Shown: positions 1 to 7,996 of the stretch, in pieces
Numbering within the stretch: position 1 is the stretch's first letter
How the letters are laid out: each line of letters opens with the position of its first letter
Assembly (NCBI GenBank): GCA_021323775.1
Contig: JAJPKK010000227.1
Span: 1-33,079, forward strand
Source: Hyphomicrobiales bacterium
Lineage (GTDB): Bacteria; Pseudomonadota; Alphaproteobacteria; Rhizobiales; Xanthobacteraceae
Length of the DNA stretch: 33,079 nt
Direction of reading: 5' to 3'
The notes under the pieces: generated by a model
Database searches by the model: none
The model's input: only the letters and a program-made list of their open reading frames with translations
What the model was told of the DNA's origin: nothing
Program-made: the position numbers and the translations under genes

Positions 1-66
1 CCGCAACGCCTCCAACGCGATCTTCGCCTTCAGCGCCGCGTCAATCTTCCGTCTCTTCTTCGTCAT
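1..66 (-). CDS. IS3-family transposase OrfA, N-terminal fragment (runs off window)
   Basis: Only the first 22 codons are in the window, starting at the ATG at 66-64. They read MTKKRRKIDAALKAKIAL followed by EALR. This is the usual opening of IS3-family OrfA proteins: a basic start followed by the first helix of a helix-turn-helix that binds the element's ends. An AGCGGGAG-like purine stretch just upstream can serve as ribosome binding site. OrfA normally works with OrfB (DDE integrase), made by frameshifting; OrfB would lie further left. Whether the copy is intact cannot be judged. Confidence 0.7.
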   Translation of the reverse strand, partial: MTKKRRKIDAALKAKIALEALR

Positions 67-137
67 CTCCCGCTCCGTCTGTGACAACGGAACGGCTCCA
101 AATCCAAGTCGTCAACCGGTCCCAAATCCGGGGGCCA
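1..137 (-). mobile_element. End of an IS3-family insertion sequence (partial)
   Basis: The minus strand holds the start of an IS3-type orfA at 66-1. About 70 bp upstream of its start codon, at about position 137, lies a likely element terminus: reading leftward on the minus strand it begins TGGCCCCCGGATTTG, and IS3-family ends usually begin TG. The rest of the element lies outside the window to the left, so the exact end, the matching inverted repeat and the target duplication cannot be seen. The right boundary is an estimate from the orfA distance and the TG start. Confidence 0.6.
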
Positions 138-401
138 CTTCAACAAAGATTGCTGTGCCGGCTGCAACAATCCATTGGATGATTTGCATTCAAGGACACC
201 AAAAATCATGAGGACGACGCGTCGTCCAATAGCGATTCCATCTGAGTCAGGCTACCCGCTGTTGGTCATAGGCTTCGGTGCTGAAGCGTTTCTGGCTAAG
301 CGGACTGCTCTGCTCAACGCAGTGCGCTGTGGCGTAGGACAATCGCCCGATGCCCAAGGCGGCATGCCCGACATCGCACGTACGGATCTGCAACCCGCCC
401 T
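138..401. other. Intergenic stretch, nothing recognised
   Basis: This is the gap between the insertion-sequence end and the stop codon of the cupin gene. Short open frames exist on both strands, but none has a convincing start signal or familiar protein pattern. I see no clear hairpin, promoter or RNA gene. It may be decayed sequence next to the insertion. Confidence 0.4.
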
Positions 402-1538
402 CTACTCCGCCGCCTCCGTCGCGGGCGTCCCACTCTGCGGAAAGAACTTCTCCATCCGCGGCGTGACGCCGTTCTTGTGCATCTCCGCGAGCCACAGCGG
501 ATGGATGCGCGGATCTTGGTCCTCATATTCGATCTGGTCGCCGCCTTCCTTGATGTCGACCGACACCGCGCCCTTCTCGCCGGGCTTGACCCCGAGCAGC
601 GAGCGGCGCTGCGCCATGGTGAGCGGATAGCGCAGCCCGCCGACGCCGGTGGCGAGATAGCGCGCCGGGAACGTGCTGGTGTTGAAATGCTGATGGAACT
701 GCCGGTCGGCCGGCGGAAACACCACGCCGTGCTTCCAGTCGAGCCGCTGGAAATCCTTCTCGCCCTCATACCATAAGAGCGAGTAGCCGTGGCCGGTGAC
801 GCACATCACGTGGAATCCCGGCCCGTGGCGGTGCCCCTTCTTATAGGTGCCGACCGGCATTTCCGAGATGTGGGCGTGCATCGCGCCGTCGGCGAGCACG
901 AACATGATGTTGGTGCCGCCGGCGCCGCGGTCGCCCCACGACTTCAGCTCGATGGCGGCAAGATCTGGGACGAAATTGGTCTCCCACATGTGATTGCCCG
1001 GGCGCACCGTGATGAGATCGCCCTCGCCGGCATAATACGCGTTCTTGCCGGTGCGGTCCGTGAACTCGTAATCGGTCTCGAATACGAAGCGCGCATCGTG
1101 GAACGTGTTCATGACCAGCGGCAGATCGGTGGTCGAAACGATAAGCGCGCGTTCGCGGCCGGAACCGTTGAAGTGGCGATGCCGGGCATTGAGCGGAATG
1201 GCGAACAGGCTGCGCGGCCCCCACTCGAAGCTCTTTTTTCGGCCGTCCGCAAACTCGATCTGGGTCGAGCCGGTCCCCTCCAGCACGTAGACGACATCCT
1301 CGTAGAGGTGGCGCTGCGGGGCCGTGGCGCCGCCGGGCGGAATATCGAACACGAACATGTTGGCGAAGTCGCCGCGACCCTTGAGATGAACCGCTGCCGC
1401 TTTCACTTCGTAACGCGGCCAGACGGCGGTCTCGACCGCGAACAGGTCGACCGCATAGCCCTCGAACACGCGCATCCCTTCCGCCTCGACCCAATCGAGA
1501 TAGGCGTCGACACCGTAGCGCGGCTTCTGTTCGCTCAT
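402..1538 (-). CDS. Bicupin protein (gentisate 1,2-dioxygenase-like cupin family)
   Basis: The 378-residue protein appears to hold two cupin barrels. The N-terminal one shows PQRHLYEDVVYVLEGTGS near residues 94-111. The C-terminal one shows GTYKKGHRHGPGFHVMCV near residues 230-247. These are the His-rich metal-binding turns of the cupin fold. Two-cupin proteins of this size include gentisate and salicylate ring-cleaving dioxygenases, but many are uncharacterised, so the substrate is unknown. The ATG at 1538 follows a strong GGAGGAAAGC ribosome binding site. The gene lies 61 bp downstream of the EutA-like gene on the same strand, so both may be one transcript. The cytoplasm is the likely location, as no signal peptide is seen. 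Confidence 0.75.
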   Translation of the reverse strand: MSEQKPRYGVDAYLDWVEAEGMRVFEGYAVDLFAVETAVWPRYEVKAAAVHLKGRGDFANMFVFDIPPGGATAPQRHLYEDVVYVLEGTGSTQIEFADGRKKSFEWGPRSLFAIPLNARHRHFNGSGRERALIVSTTDLPLVMNTFHDARFVFETDYEFTDRTGKNAYYAGEGDLITVRPGNHMWETNFVPDLAAIELKSWGDRGAGGTNIMFVLADGAMHAHISEMPVGTYKKGHRHGPGFHVMCVTGHGYSLLWYEGEKDFQRLDWKHGVVFPPADRQFHQHFNTSTFPARYLATGVGGLRYPLTMAQRRSLLGVKPGEKGAVSVDIKEGGDQIEYEDQDPRIHPLWLAEMHKNGVTPRMEKFFPQSGTPATEAAE

Positions 1539-1599
1539 GCTTTCCTCCAGGCAGACGGCCGATGACCTCTGTTCTCCGCCATCTGATATCCGTCATCCG

Positions 1600-3108
1600 T
1601 CATCTGTCAAACAACAGCGATTTGATCACCACCGGGACCACGCCGGGCGGCGAAATCAATTCGCCCACGTCGACGAAATCAAGCTCGGCCAGCTCGACCC
1701 CGTCGATCGAAACGAGATCGCCCCTAAGGCCGAGTTCTTCGGTCAGGATTCGCCCGATGGTCCTGCCGATATCCCCGTCGATCATCAACAGCAGCGGTTC
1801 GCTGCGCTGCCCATCCGGAGCGGCCGCCGCCATGATGGCGGCCGCAGTCGCGGCGATGCGCGGGTAATCCGGATCGCCATGCCATGAAAACGCGATTGCG
1901 AGGGGGGCTTCCGGCGCAAGATCGAGCCGCTCGACGCCGGCCCTGATGGCTGCCGTGATGGCGGCGCCGTCGATGGCGCCGCCGAGGTTGAGGCCGACCG
2001 GAACGACCGGCACATTTCGCACCGGCAGAACGGCAGGCCGCGGCAGATGGATGGTCTTGCCGCTGACCTGGACCGTGAACTGCGACGCTCCGATCACGGT
2101 GGCGCGGATGCGCTGACCGGGATCGATCAGCGTGAGCGTGGTGCGCGTGCGAAGCTCGGCGCGCAGCTCCTCGGCCAGCAGCTTGGCGATGTCGCCGTAA
2201 TCGCGGTTCTCATATCCGAAGACATATTCCGACACGCCGCCCGAAAAAGTGATCGCCTCCGGAATTGCGGTGGATGGCAGGGGGCCGGCAAGGAGCAGCG
2301 CCTGACCGAGCGCGTCCGGCGGCGCGCCCACGATATAGTCCGCCGCAATCCTCGCCAGCCGGCGCGCGACGGCGCGGCGAGTGTCAGGGCTTGCGAGCGC
2401 CGCGGCGTTGGTGCCGATGCCGAGCGCATCGGCGACGAGGCGGGCCGAGTCGTCAACGCGGGTGAACTCGCCCGCGTGATCGGCCGCAATCAGCCGGCCG
2501 CCGACCGCGAAGGCGGCAACGCCGACGAGAACTCCCTTGTCGATGAGAGCGAGCTTGGTGGTGCCGCCGCCGATGTCGACGTGCAGAATGCACGCGCCGC
2601 GTTCCCGCGACAGCTTGACGGCGCCGGAGCCGTGAGCCGCCAGCGTGGCCTCGAGCCGGTGGCCGGCAGTGGCGCAGACGAACTTGCCGGCCTCGGCCGC
2701 AAACAATTCGTCGATCGCCTGGGCGTTGCGGCGCTTGATCGCTTCGCCAGTCAGGATCACGGCGCCGGTGTCGACAGCGTCGCGAGCGAAGCCGGCTTCC
2801 CGGTAGCAGTCAGCGATGAACGCGCCGAGCTTTCCAGCATCGATGGCGCCGTCCGGCAAAAACGGCGTGAGCATGATCGGAGAACGCCACACGACCTGGC
2901 GGTGAACGACCGCAAAGCGGCTGGAAAGGCCTTGCGACTGGCGCTGCAGCAACACCTTGGCGAAGATGAGGTGCGACGTGGAGCTGCCGATATCGATCCC
3001 GATGGTGGAAAATTCGATATTTTCCTGGCTCCAGATGGCCTGCGCGATCGCGGCGCGCTCCTCGTCCGGCATAGCGAGGTGCTCGTGGAAAATGTCGAGT
3101 TCGTGCAT
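1600..3108 (-). CDS. eutA: EutA-like ethanolamine ammonia-lyase reactivating factor, orphan
   Basis: This 502-residue protein has the ASKHA ATPase pattern. A first phosphate motif GIDIGSSTSHLIF lies near residue 37 and a second HVDIGGGTTKLALID near residue 176. A later segment, FSGGVSEYVFGYENRDYGD, is familiar from EutA proteins. EutA uses ATP to exchange damaged adenosylcobalamin on ethanolamine ammonia-lyase (EutBC). No eutB, eutC or microcompartment gene is in the window, so its client is elsewhere or it serves another cobalamin enzyme. The length matches EutA (about 470-500). The ATG at 3108 lacks a clear ribosome binding site. The cupin gene follows 61 bp downstream. Family assignment is fairly sure; the client is not known. 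Confidence 0.8.
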   Translation of the reverse strand: MHELDIFHEHLAMPDEERAAIAQAIWSQENIEFSTIGIDIGSSTSHLIFAKVLLQRQSQGLSSRFAVVHRQVVWRSPIMLTPFLPDGAIDAGKLGAFIADCYREAGFARDAVDTGAVILTGEAIKRRNAQAIDELFAAEAGKFVCATAGHRLEATLAAHGSGAVKLSRERGACILHVDIGGGTTKLALIDKGVLVGVAAFAVGGRLIAADHAGEFTRVDDSARLVADALGIGTNAAALASPDTRRAVARRLARIAADYIVGAPPDALGQALLLAGPLPSTAIPEAITFSGGVSEYVFGYENRDYGDIAKLLAEELRAELRTRTTLTLIDPGQRIRATVIGASQFTVQVSGKTIHLPRPAVLPVRNVPVVPVGLNLGGAIDGAAITAAIRAGVERLDLAPEAPLAIAFSWHGDPDYPRIAATAAAIMAAAAPDGQRSEPLLLMIDGDIGRTIGRILTEELGLRGDLVSIDGVELAELDFVDVGELISPPGVVPVVIKSLLFDR

Positions 3109-3126
3109 GGACTATCCATGGGGCGC

Positions 3127-3247
3127 CATTCCGGGGCGCGGGCTCTTTGCCCGCGAGCCCGCAATCCATAGCCGCAAGGCTCTCCGCCTCATTCATGCTT
3201 GGGTTATGGATTGCGGGCTCGCGCACTGACGCATGCGCCCCGGAATG
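3127..3247. repeat. Large palindromic intergenic element, family A copy 1
   Basis: An inner 18-bp arm at 3153-3170 (GCGAGCCCGCAATCCATA) is perfectly complemented at 3205-3222. An outer 13-bp arm at 3127-3139 (CATTCCGGGGCGC) is complemented at 3235-3247. The whole can fold into a long two-part stem. A second copy with the same order of parts lies at 21267-21359. It sits between divergent genes (eutA and the methionine-synthase-like gene). Confidence 0.85.
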
Positions 3248-3402
3248 ACATCAACATTATCATGTTTGCACTCGGGCGGGCCAATCGCCGTGCGCATGAC
3301 GGGGCCGCCGCCCACGCCTGCGCAGCTTGTCGCCAGCGCCGCGACCGCCTAAAGCACAGCATCAATCCGTCCCCGCGAGAATCCCTCCCCGCGAGCCCTC
3401 TC

Positions 3403-4569
3403 ATGAAACGCAGCACCGATCGCATCTTGACCAGCCATGTCGGCAGCCTGATCCGGCCGCCGGAGCTGATCGAATTCTTACGCGCTCAGCAGGAGCACCG
3501 ACCCGTTGATGATGCCGCGTTTGCGAAGTGCCTGACCAATGCGGTCGCCGGCATCGTGCGCCAGCAGGCGGAAGTCGGCATCGACGTGGTGGACGACGGC
3601 GAATTCGGCAAGACCATCAGCTGGTCGCAATATGCGCTCGAGCGGCTTTCGGGCTTTGAGCGGCGTCCGATGAGCGGCGGCGTTAATCCCTTCGCGCGCG
3701 GCGCTGACCGCACGCGGTTTGCGGCATTCTACGCCGAGCTTGATGCGCGCGACGCCCCCGCGACCCAGTGGGAAGCCGCCTGCATCGGGGAGATCGTCTA
3801 TACGGGCCAGGCGGCGCTCCAGCGCGACATCGACAACCTCAAGGCGGCGCTCGCGAAGGTCAATGTCGTTGAGGCGTTCCTGCCGGTCGCGGCGCCGGCG
3901 AGCGTCATCCCCGACCGCAAGAATGAATACTATCCAAGCGAGGACGCCTGCCTGCTGGCGATCGCCGAGGCGATGCGCACCGAGTATCGCATGATCGTGG
4001 ATGCTGGTTTCCTGGTGCAGCTCGACGACGCCCGCACTGCCGTCACTTATGATCGTATGGTGCCTCCTGCGAGCTTCGCGGATTATCGCCGCTGGGTCGC
4101 GAATTATGTGGAGGTGGTCAACCACGCGCTCGACGGCATCCCGGAGGACCGGGTGCGCTATCACGTGTGCTGGGGGAGCTGGCCGGGGCCGCACACGACC
4201 GATGTGCCGTTGAGAGATATTGTCGACCTCATCCTCAGGGTGCGGGCCGGCGCCTATGTGATCGAAGGCGCTAATCCGCGCCACGAGCATGAGTGGAAGG
4301 TGTGGCAGGAGGTGAAGCTTCCGCCCGGCAAGGTGCTGATGCCGGGCGTCATCAGCCACGCCACCAATATCGTCGAGCACCCGGAACTGGTGAGCGAACG
4401 GATCGTCCGGCTCGCCCGCCTGGTCGGCCGCGAGAACGTGATCGCCGGCACTGACTGCGGCTTCGCCCAGAGCCCGATGTACCGCCGAGTTCATCCCAGC
4501 ATCATGTGGGCGAAATTCGAGGCGCTGGTGGAAGGCGCGCGGCTCGCCAGCCGGGAGCTGTGGGGGTAG
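3403..4569 (+). CDS. Cobalamin-independent methionine synthase-like protein (MetE C-terminal domain only)
   Basis: The 388-residue protein corresponds to the catalytic C-terminal barrel of MetE (full MetE is about 750 residues). It begins with DRILTSHVGSLIRPPEL. The zinc-site pattern is visible: HVCWGSWPGPHTTD around residues 253-266 (His and Cys), a Glu in VIEGANPRHEHEW near 286, and Cys in GTDCGFAQSP near 351. Such stand-alone proteins may transfer methyl or other groups to a thiol, but their substrate is usually unknown. An in-frame extension upstream to 3199 crosses the palindromic repeat and is rejected; the ATG at 3403 starts where similarity to the family begins. The ribosome binding site is weak. 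The next gene downstream on this strand is the class II aldolase, 220 bp away. Confidence 0.8.
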   Translation: MKRSTDRILTSHVGSLIRPPELIEFLRAQQEHRPVDDAAFAKCLTNAVAGIVRQQAEVGIDVVDDGEFGKTISWSQYALERLSGFERRPMSGGVNPFARGADRTRFAAFYAELDARDAPATQWEAACIGEIVYTGQAALQRDIDNLKAALAKVNVVEAFLPVAAPASVIPDRKNEYYPSEDACLLAIAEAMRTEYRMIVDAGFLVQLDDARTAVTYDRMVPPASFADYRRWVANYVEVVNHALDGIPEDRVRYHVCWGSWPGPHTTDVPLRDIVDLILRVRAGAYVIEGANPRHEHEWKVWQEVKLPPGKVLMPGVISHATNIVEHPELVSERIVRLARLVGRENVIAGTDCGFAQSPMYRRVHPSIMWAKFEALVEGARLASRELWG

Positions 4570-4580
4570 CGCGTCGCCTG

Positions 4581-4704
4581 TGGCCATCCTTCGAGACGCG
4601 TCGCTTCGCGACGCTCTTCAGGATGAGGTCCGCCATTGTTGGCGGACTGTATCAACCAACTCTGACCTCATCCTGAGGAGTGCGCCCGTCTCGAAGGATG
4701 GCCA
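4581..4704. repeat. Palindromic intergenic element with nested hairpins
   Basis: An 18-bp arm TGGCCATCCTTCGAGACG at 4581-4598 is perfectly repeated inverted at 4687-4704. Inside it a 12-bp arm CAGGATGAGGTC at 4619-4630 pairs with 4664-4675, and TCCGCC/GGCGGA at 4629-4646 closes a 6-base loop. It lies between two same-strand genes and could fold in the mRNA. The lack of a T-run argues against a plain terminator. Confidence 0.85.
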
Positions 4705-4789
4705 CCATTATGGTCAGGCCCCTGACAAAATCGGATGCGTCCTCGCTTTGGTGGCTATAACATTGCGGCCTTATGGAGGAATCAAAACG

Positions 4790-5575
4790 ATGCCGGCTTC
4801 ATCCGATCGCGCCGACGCCGCAACAGTATCCGCCGTGGTGGCGGACAACGGCAGCGCTTCGCCTGATCCGGATCCGGGCTTGGTCGCGGACCTCGTAACC
4901 GCAAACCACATCCTCTACGACCAGCACGTGGTCGACGCCTTCGGGCATGTCAGCGTGCGCCACGACAAACGCCGCGACCGCTTCCTGCTCGCCCGCAGCA
5001 TGGCGCCGGCGCTGGTGACCGCCGCGGACATCCTCGAATTCGACCTCGACGGCAATCCGCTCGACGCCGGCGGCAGGGCGGTCTACCTGGAGCGCTTCAT
5101 TCATGGCGAAATCTATCGCGTCCGCCCAGACGTGGGCGCGATCGTGCACAGCCACTCCCACGCGGTCATTCCGTTCGGCGTTGTGCGGTCGCACAAGCTG
5201 CGCGCGATCTTTCACATGAGCGGCTTCGTCGGCACTGAGACGCCGATCTTCGAAATCCGCGAATGCGCCGGCGACGGCAGCGATCTCCTCATCCGCAACC
5301 GCGAGTTGGGCGCTGCCTTGGCGAAATCGCTCGGGCCCAAATCGGCCGTGCTGATGCGCGGCCATGGAATCACCGTGACCGGCCCGAACTTGCGGGAGGC
5401 GGTGTATCGCGGCGTCTATGTCGATGTGAACGCGCGGTTGCAGCTTGAGGCGATCGGCCTCGGCGATGTCAATTACCTAACGGAACAGGAAGGCCGCGCC
5501 GCCGCTGCCGCCAACGCTTCCCAGATCGGTCGCGCGTGGGAGATGTGGAGGATGAAGGTCGAGGGCCGGCTGTGA
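4790..5575 (+). CDS. Class II aldolase/adducin family protein
   Basis: The 261-residue protein has the class II aldolase fold features. HGEIYR at 105-110 carries the probable catalytic Glu107, HSHSH at 120-124 gives two zinc ligands and RGHG at 190-193 the third His. These enzymes use zinc to stabilise an enediolate and cleave or decarboxylate sugar phosphates or hydroxy-acids; several act on aromatic-derived substrates. The start ATG at 4790 follows GGAGGA with a suitable gap; the in-frame extension to 4580 runs through the palindrome and is rejected. Length fits the family (about 210-270). Lying among cupin, UbiD and methionine-synthase-like genes, it is probably catabolic, but the substrate cannot be deduced. 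Confidence 0.85.
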   Translation: MPASSDRADAATVSAVVADNGSASPDPDPGLVADLVTANHILYDQHVVDAFGHVSVRHDKRRDRFLLARSMAPALVTAADILEFDLDGNPLDAGGRAVYLERFIHGEIYRVRPDVGAIVHSHSHAVIPFGVVRSHKLRAIFHMSGFVGTETPIFEIRECAGDGSDLLIRNRELGAALAKSLGPKSAVLMRGHGITVTGPNLREAVYRGVYVDVNARLQLEAIGLGDVNYLTEQEGRAAAAANASQIGRAWEMWRMKVEGRL

Positions 5576-6043
5576 GTCGCGTGCGTCAGGACAGCCGCAG
5601 CGATAACTACTTCACTTCATCCGCCAACCAGAAAACAACCGACAGTGGACAAACTCCAGACATCGCTATAATAGAGTGGTTCCCATTATCAGGGAGATGA
5701 TATCACAGCAGGCAACAGCGACAGATTTTTCAAAATTCCCAAATTCCCTGTTATTTTCCCTGTTCTCAGGGAAAATGGTATTTTAGTAGGCGCTGCCGAT
5801 CTTGGAACGATTGGCGGTGAGCGTGCCGTTATGCCGCGACGCCGTATGCACGATACATGACCGTGTCGTGGCGATAACCACGATCACCGGTTCGCAATAG
5901 CGGAAATGATGAAATGATTCAGTTAATGTTGCCGCTTTCCTTTAGCCGCGCCGTCCTGCGACTTTCCCCGGAGGGACGGGAAGAGCTGAAGGGCCGCGGA
6001 ACTTTTCGAGTCAACCATACGAAATCCGCCGCCAGGCCCTCCG
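5576..6043. other. AT-rich intergenic region with TTCCCTG motifs and a hairpin
   Basis: This gap is strikingly more AT-rich than its surroundings around 5640-5790. It holds repeated TTCCCTG words and a perfect 9-bp hairpin: TTTTCCCTG at 5754-5762, loop TTCT, CAGGGAAAA at 5767-5775. It lies between convergent genes (aldolase and UbiD). I find no gene, and no T-run follows the hairpin on either strand. The base composition suggests foreign or decayed mobile sequence, but I cannot name the element. Confidence 0.5.
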
Positions 6044-7522
6044 TCACGCTTTCTTCGGCAGAAACTTCGCGAACTTCGCGCGGATCCGCGCATCCACTTC
6101 CTTGCTTGGGCGCACCTCGATTGGAAATGTATCGCGCCGCGCCCAGGGCTTGCAGGCGTCGATGACGACGCGGGCGTTGCGCGGGTCCTCGTGGCTGTAG
6201 GCCATCGGATCGAGCGTGGTGCTCCAGCAGCCGCGCAGCACCTCGATATCCTCGCGCGGATCGAACCGGGTGCACATCGCCCACACCACCTGGTTCATGT
6301 CGGCCGGATCGATATCGTCGTCGACCACGATCACCCAGCGATTCGCATAGGCGCCGGCGTGGCACTGGGAGGCAATGAGTCCCGCCTGCTTGGAGTGGCC
6401 GCCATACATCTGCTTGATGGCGACCGTGAGCCATAGCCGGCTGCCGCCCGCCTCGTGTGACCACACGCCCTTGACCTCCGGGATGCCGGCGGCTTCGAGC
6501 TGGTTCCACACCGCGCCGCAGCGGTAGGTGCCGCGATAGAAGGTATCGTCGTCGGGCGGCATGCCGGGCACCGCGCCGAGCAGCACCGGATCGTCGCGGT
6601 GCCAGAACGTCTCGATGCGGATCGCCGGCTCACGCTTCTTGCCGCCGGCGTAATAGCCGGTCCATTCGCCGAACGGTCCCTCATCGACAAGATCGTTCGG
6701 ATGCACGAAGCCCTCGAACGCGATCTCCGCATGCGCCGGGATCGGCAGGCCGGTCTTGGGGCCGAGGATCACTTCGACCGGCTCGCCGAGCAACCGGCCG
6801 GCCGCGTCGTATTCGTTCTTGCCGTAAGGGATTTCAATACCGGCCACCATGAACAGCGCCGGATGCATGCCGCACACGACGGCGATCGGGCACGGCTTTC
6901 CGAGTTCGTGCCAGCGCCGCATGATCAGATTGCCGTGCTTGCCCTTCGAAGTCATGATCGAGGCGACGTTCTTGCCCTGCGCCTGGATGCGGTAGGCGCC
7001 GTAATTGATCCAGCCGGTGTCGGGGTGGCGCATGATCACCATGCAGCCGGTGCCGATGTAGCGTCCGCCGTCGTGCTCATGCCATTTGGGCGCAGGGATT
7101 TTGAGAATGTCGATGTCGGCCCCGGCGGCGACGTTCTCCATCAGCGGCCCGCTCTCGACCGTGACGGGCGGGATCGTCTCCGGATGCTTCATGTAGTTGC
7201 GCCAGTAGCGCACCAGGTCCATTTCGCTCGTCTCTGCTGGCAGGCCGAGCGTGAGACTGATGCGGCGGACCGAAGTGAGGATGTTGGCCACCACCCGATG
7301 GCGCGGCGGAAAGCCCGGGATGTCCTCGAACATCACGGCCGGCGCTCCGCTGGTGCGCTGGTAGATGTCGACGATGCCGCCAATCTCCTCGTCGCGGTCG
7401 GCGCCCGTCACAGTCACGAGTTCGCCGGCGTCCTGCATCTGGGCGAGCCAGACGCGAAGGTCCTGTTTGGGGGCGTTGCGGCCGGCGCCGTGGTCCGCGC
7501 GGGGCTCGATGAGGTTCAGCAT
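6044..7522 (-). CDS. UbiD family (de)carboxylase
   Basis: The 492-residue protein has UbiD hallmarks. YIGTGCMVIMRHPDTGWINY lies near residue 155 and then YRIQAQGK, and DEGPFGEWTGYYAG near 279 carries the Glu of the active site. UbiD enzymes use prenylated FMN to remove or add CO2 on unsaturated or aromatic acids; the cofactor is made by UbiX, which is not in the window. Length is as expected (about 490-500). A GTG start at 7543 is open, but the ATG at 7522 has CAGGAA at a good distance and is preferred. UbiD paralogues outside ubiquinone synthesis are common in aromatic degradation, which fits this neighbourhood. The substrate is unknown. Confidence 0.9.
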   Translation of the reverse strand: MLNLIEPRADHGAGRNAPKQDLRVWLAQMQDAGELVTVTGADRDEEIGGIVDIYQRTSGAPAVMFEDIPGFPPRHRVVANILTSVRRISLTLGLPAETSEMDLVRYWRNYMKHPETIPPVTVESGPLMENVAAGADIDILKIPAPKWHEHDGGRYIGTGCMVIMRHPDTGWINYGAYRIQAQGKNVASIMTSKGKHGNLIMRRWHELGKPCPIAVVCGMHPALFMVAGIEIPYGKNEYDAAGRLLGEPVEVILGPKTGLPIPAHAEIAFEGFVHPNDLVDEGPFGEWTGYYAGGKKREPAIRIETFWHRDDPVLLGAVPGMPPDDDTFYRGTYRCGAVWNQLEAAGIPEVKGVWSHEAGGSRLWLTVAIKQMYGGHSKQAGLIASQCHAGAYANRWVIVVDDDIDPADMNQVVWAMCTRFDPREDIEVLRGCWSTTLDPMAYSHEDPRNARVVIDACKPWARRDTFPIEVRPSKEVDARIRAKFAKFLPKKA

Positions 7523-7543
7523 GGCAAGTTCCTGCAATTGCAC

Positions 7544-7996
7544 AGCATCATCTCAGCCATTCCAAGGCCGCGCAAGCTCGGGATTTTAAGCGGCCAATCA
7601 GCAGCCGCCTTGACACGGGCTGCCCTCGGGCGCCCAATGAGCAGTGTCCATTGCGGGAAGTGTGGGCGCAGTCCCGATTGAAGATCGACGGTTGCTTCGG
7701 GCTGCACGAAGGCCACACGCGAGACCGGAAGCCGCAATTACTCTTAGGGGACCGCGGAGAATAAGTGAATCGAAAGCATGTCATGACTCGCTTCGAGCGG
7801 GGCATCCGGTAACCACTGGCGTTGATATTTTTTCCACGACCACTCCAGTGGGTATTGGATCGCCCGGTCAAGCCGGGGGATGACACTCATCTTGAAGCAG
7901 TTATTCTTCGCGGTATCCTTAGCCGCCGATCCAAGGATCCTATTCAAGGAACATTACCCGGCCAATTCCAAACTTTAGTGCGACGGAGGAGAGCCC
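7544..7996. repeat. Intergenic region with a degenerate palindromic repeat (about 7775-7895)
   Basis: The left half (to about 7770) shows nothing I recognise. From about 7775 to 7895 the pieces CCACTGG and CCAGTGGG stand in inverted order, followed by GATCGCCCGGTCAAGCCGGG and GGATGAC. This resembles a repeat common between genes of alphaproteobacteria (from memory, not checked). The region separates the divergent UbiD and beta-propeller genes, so promoters for both should lie here, but I cannot locate them. Confidence 0.5.
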
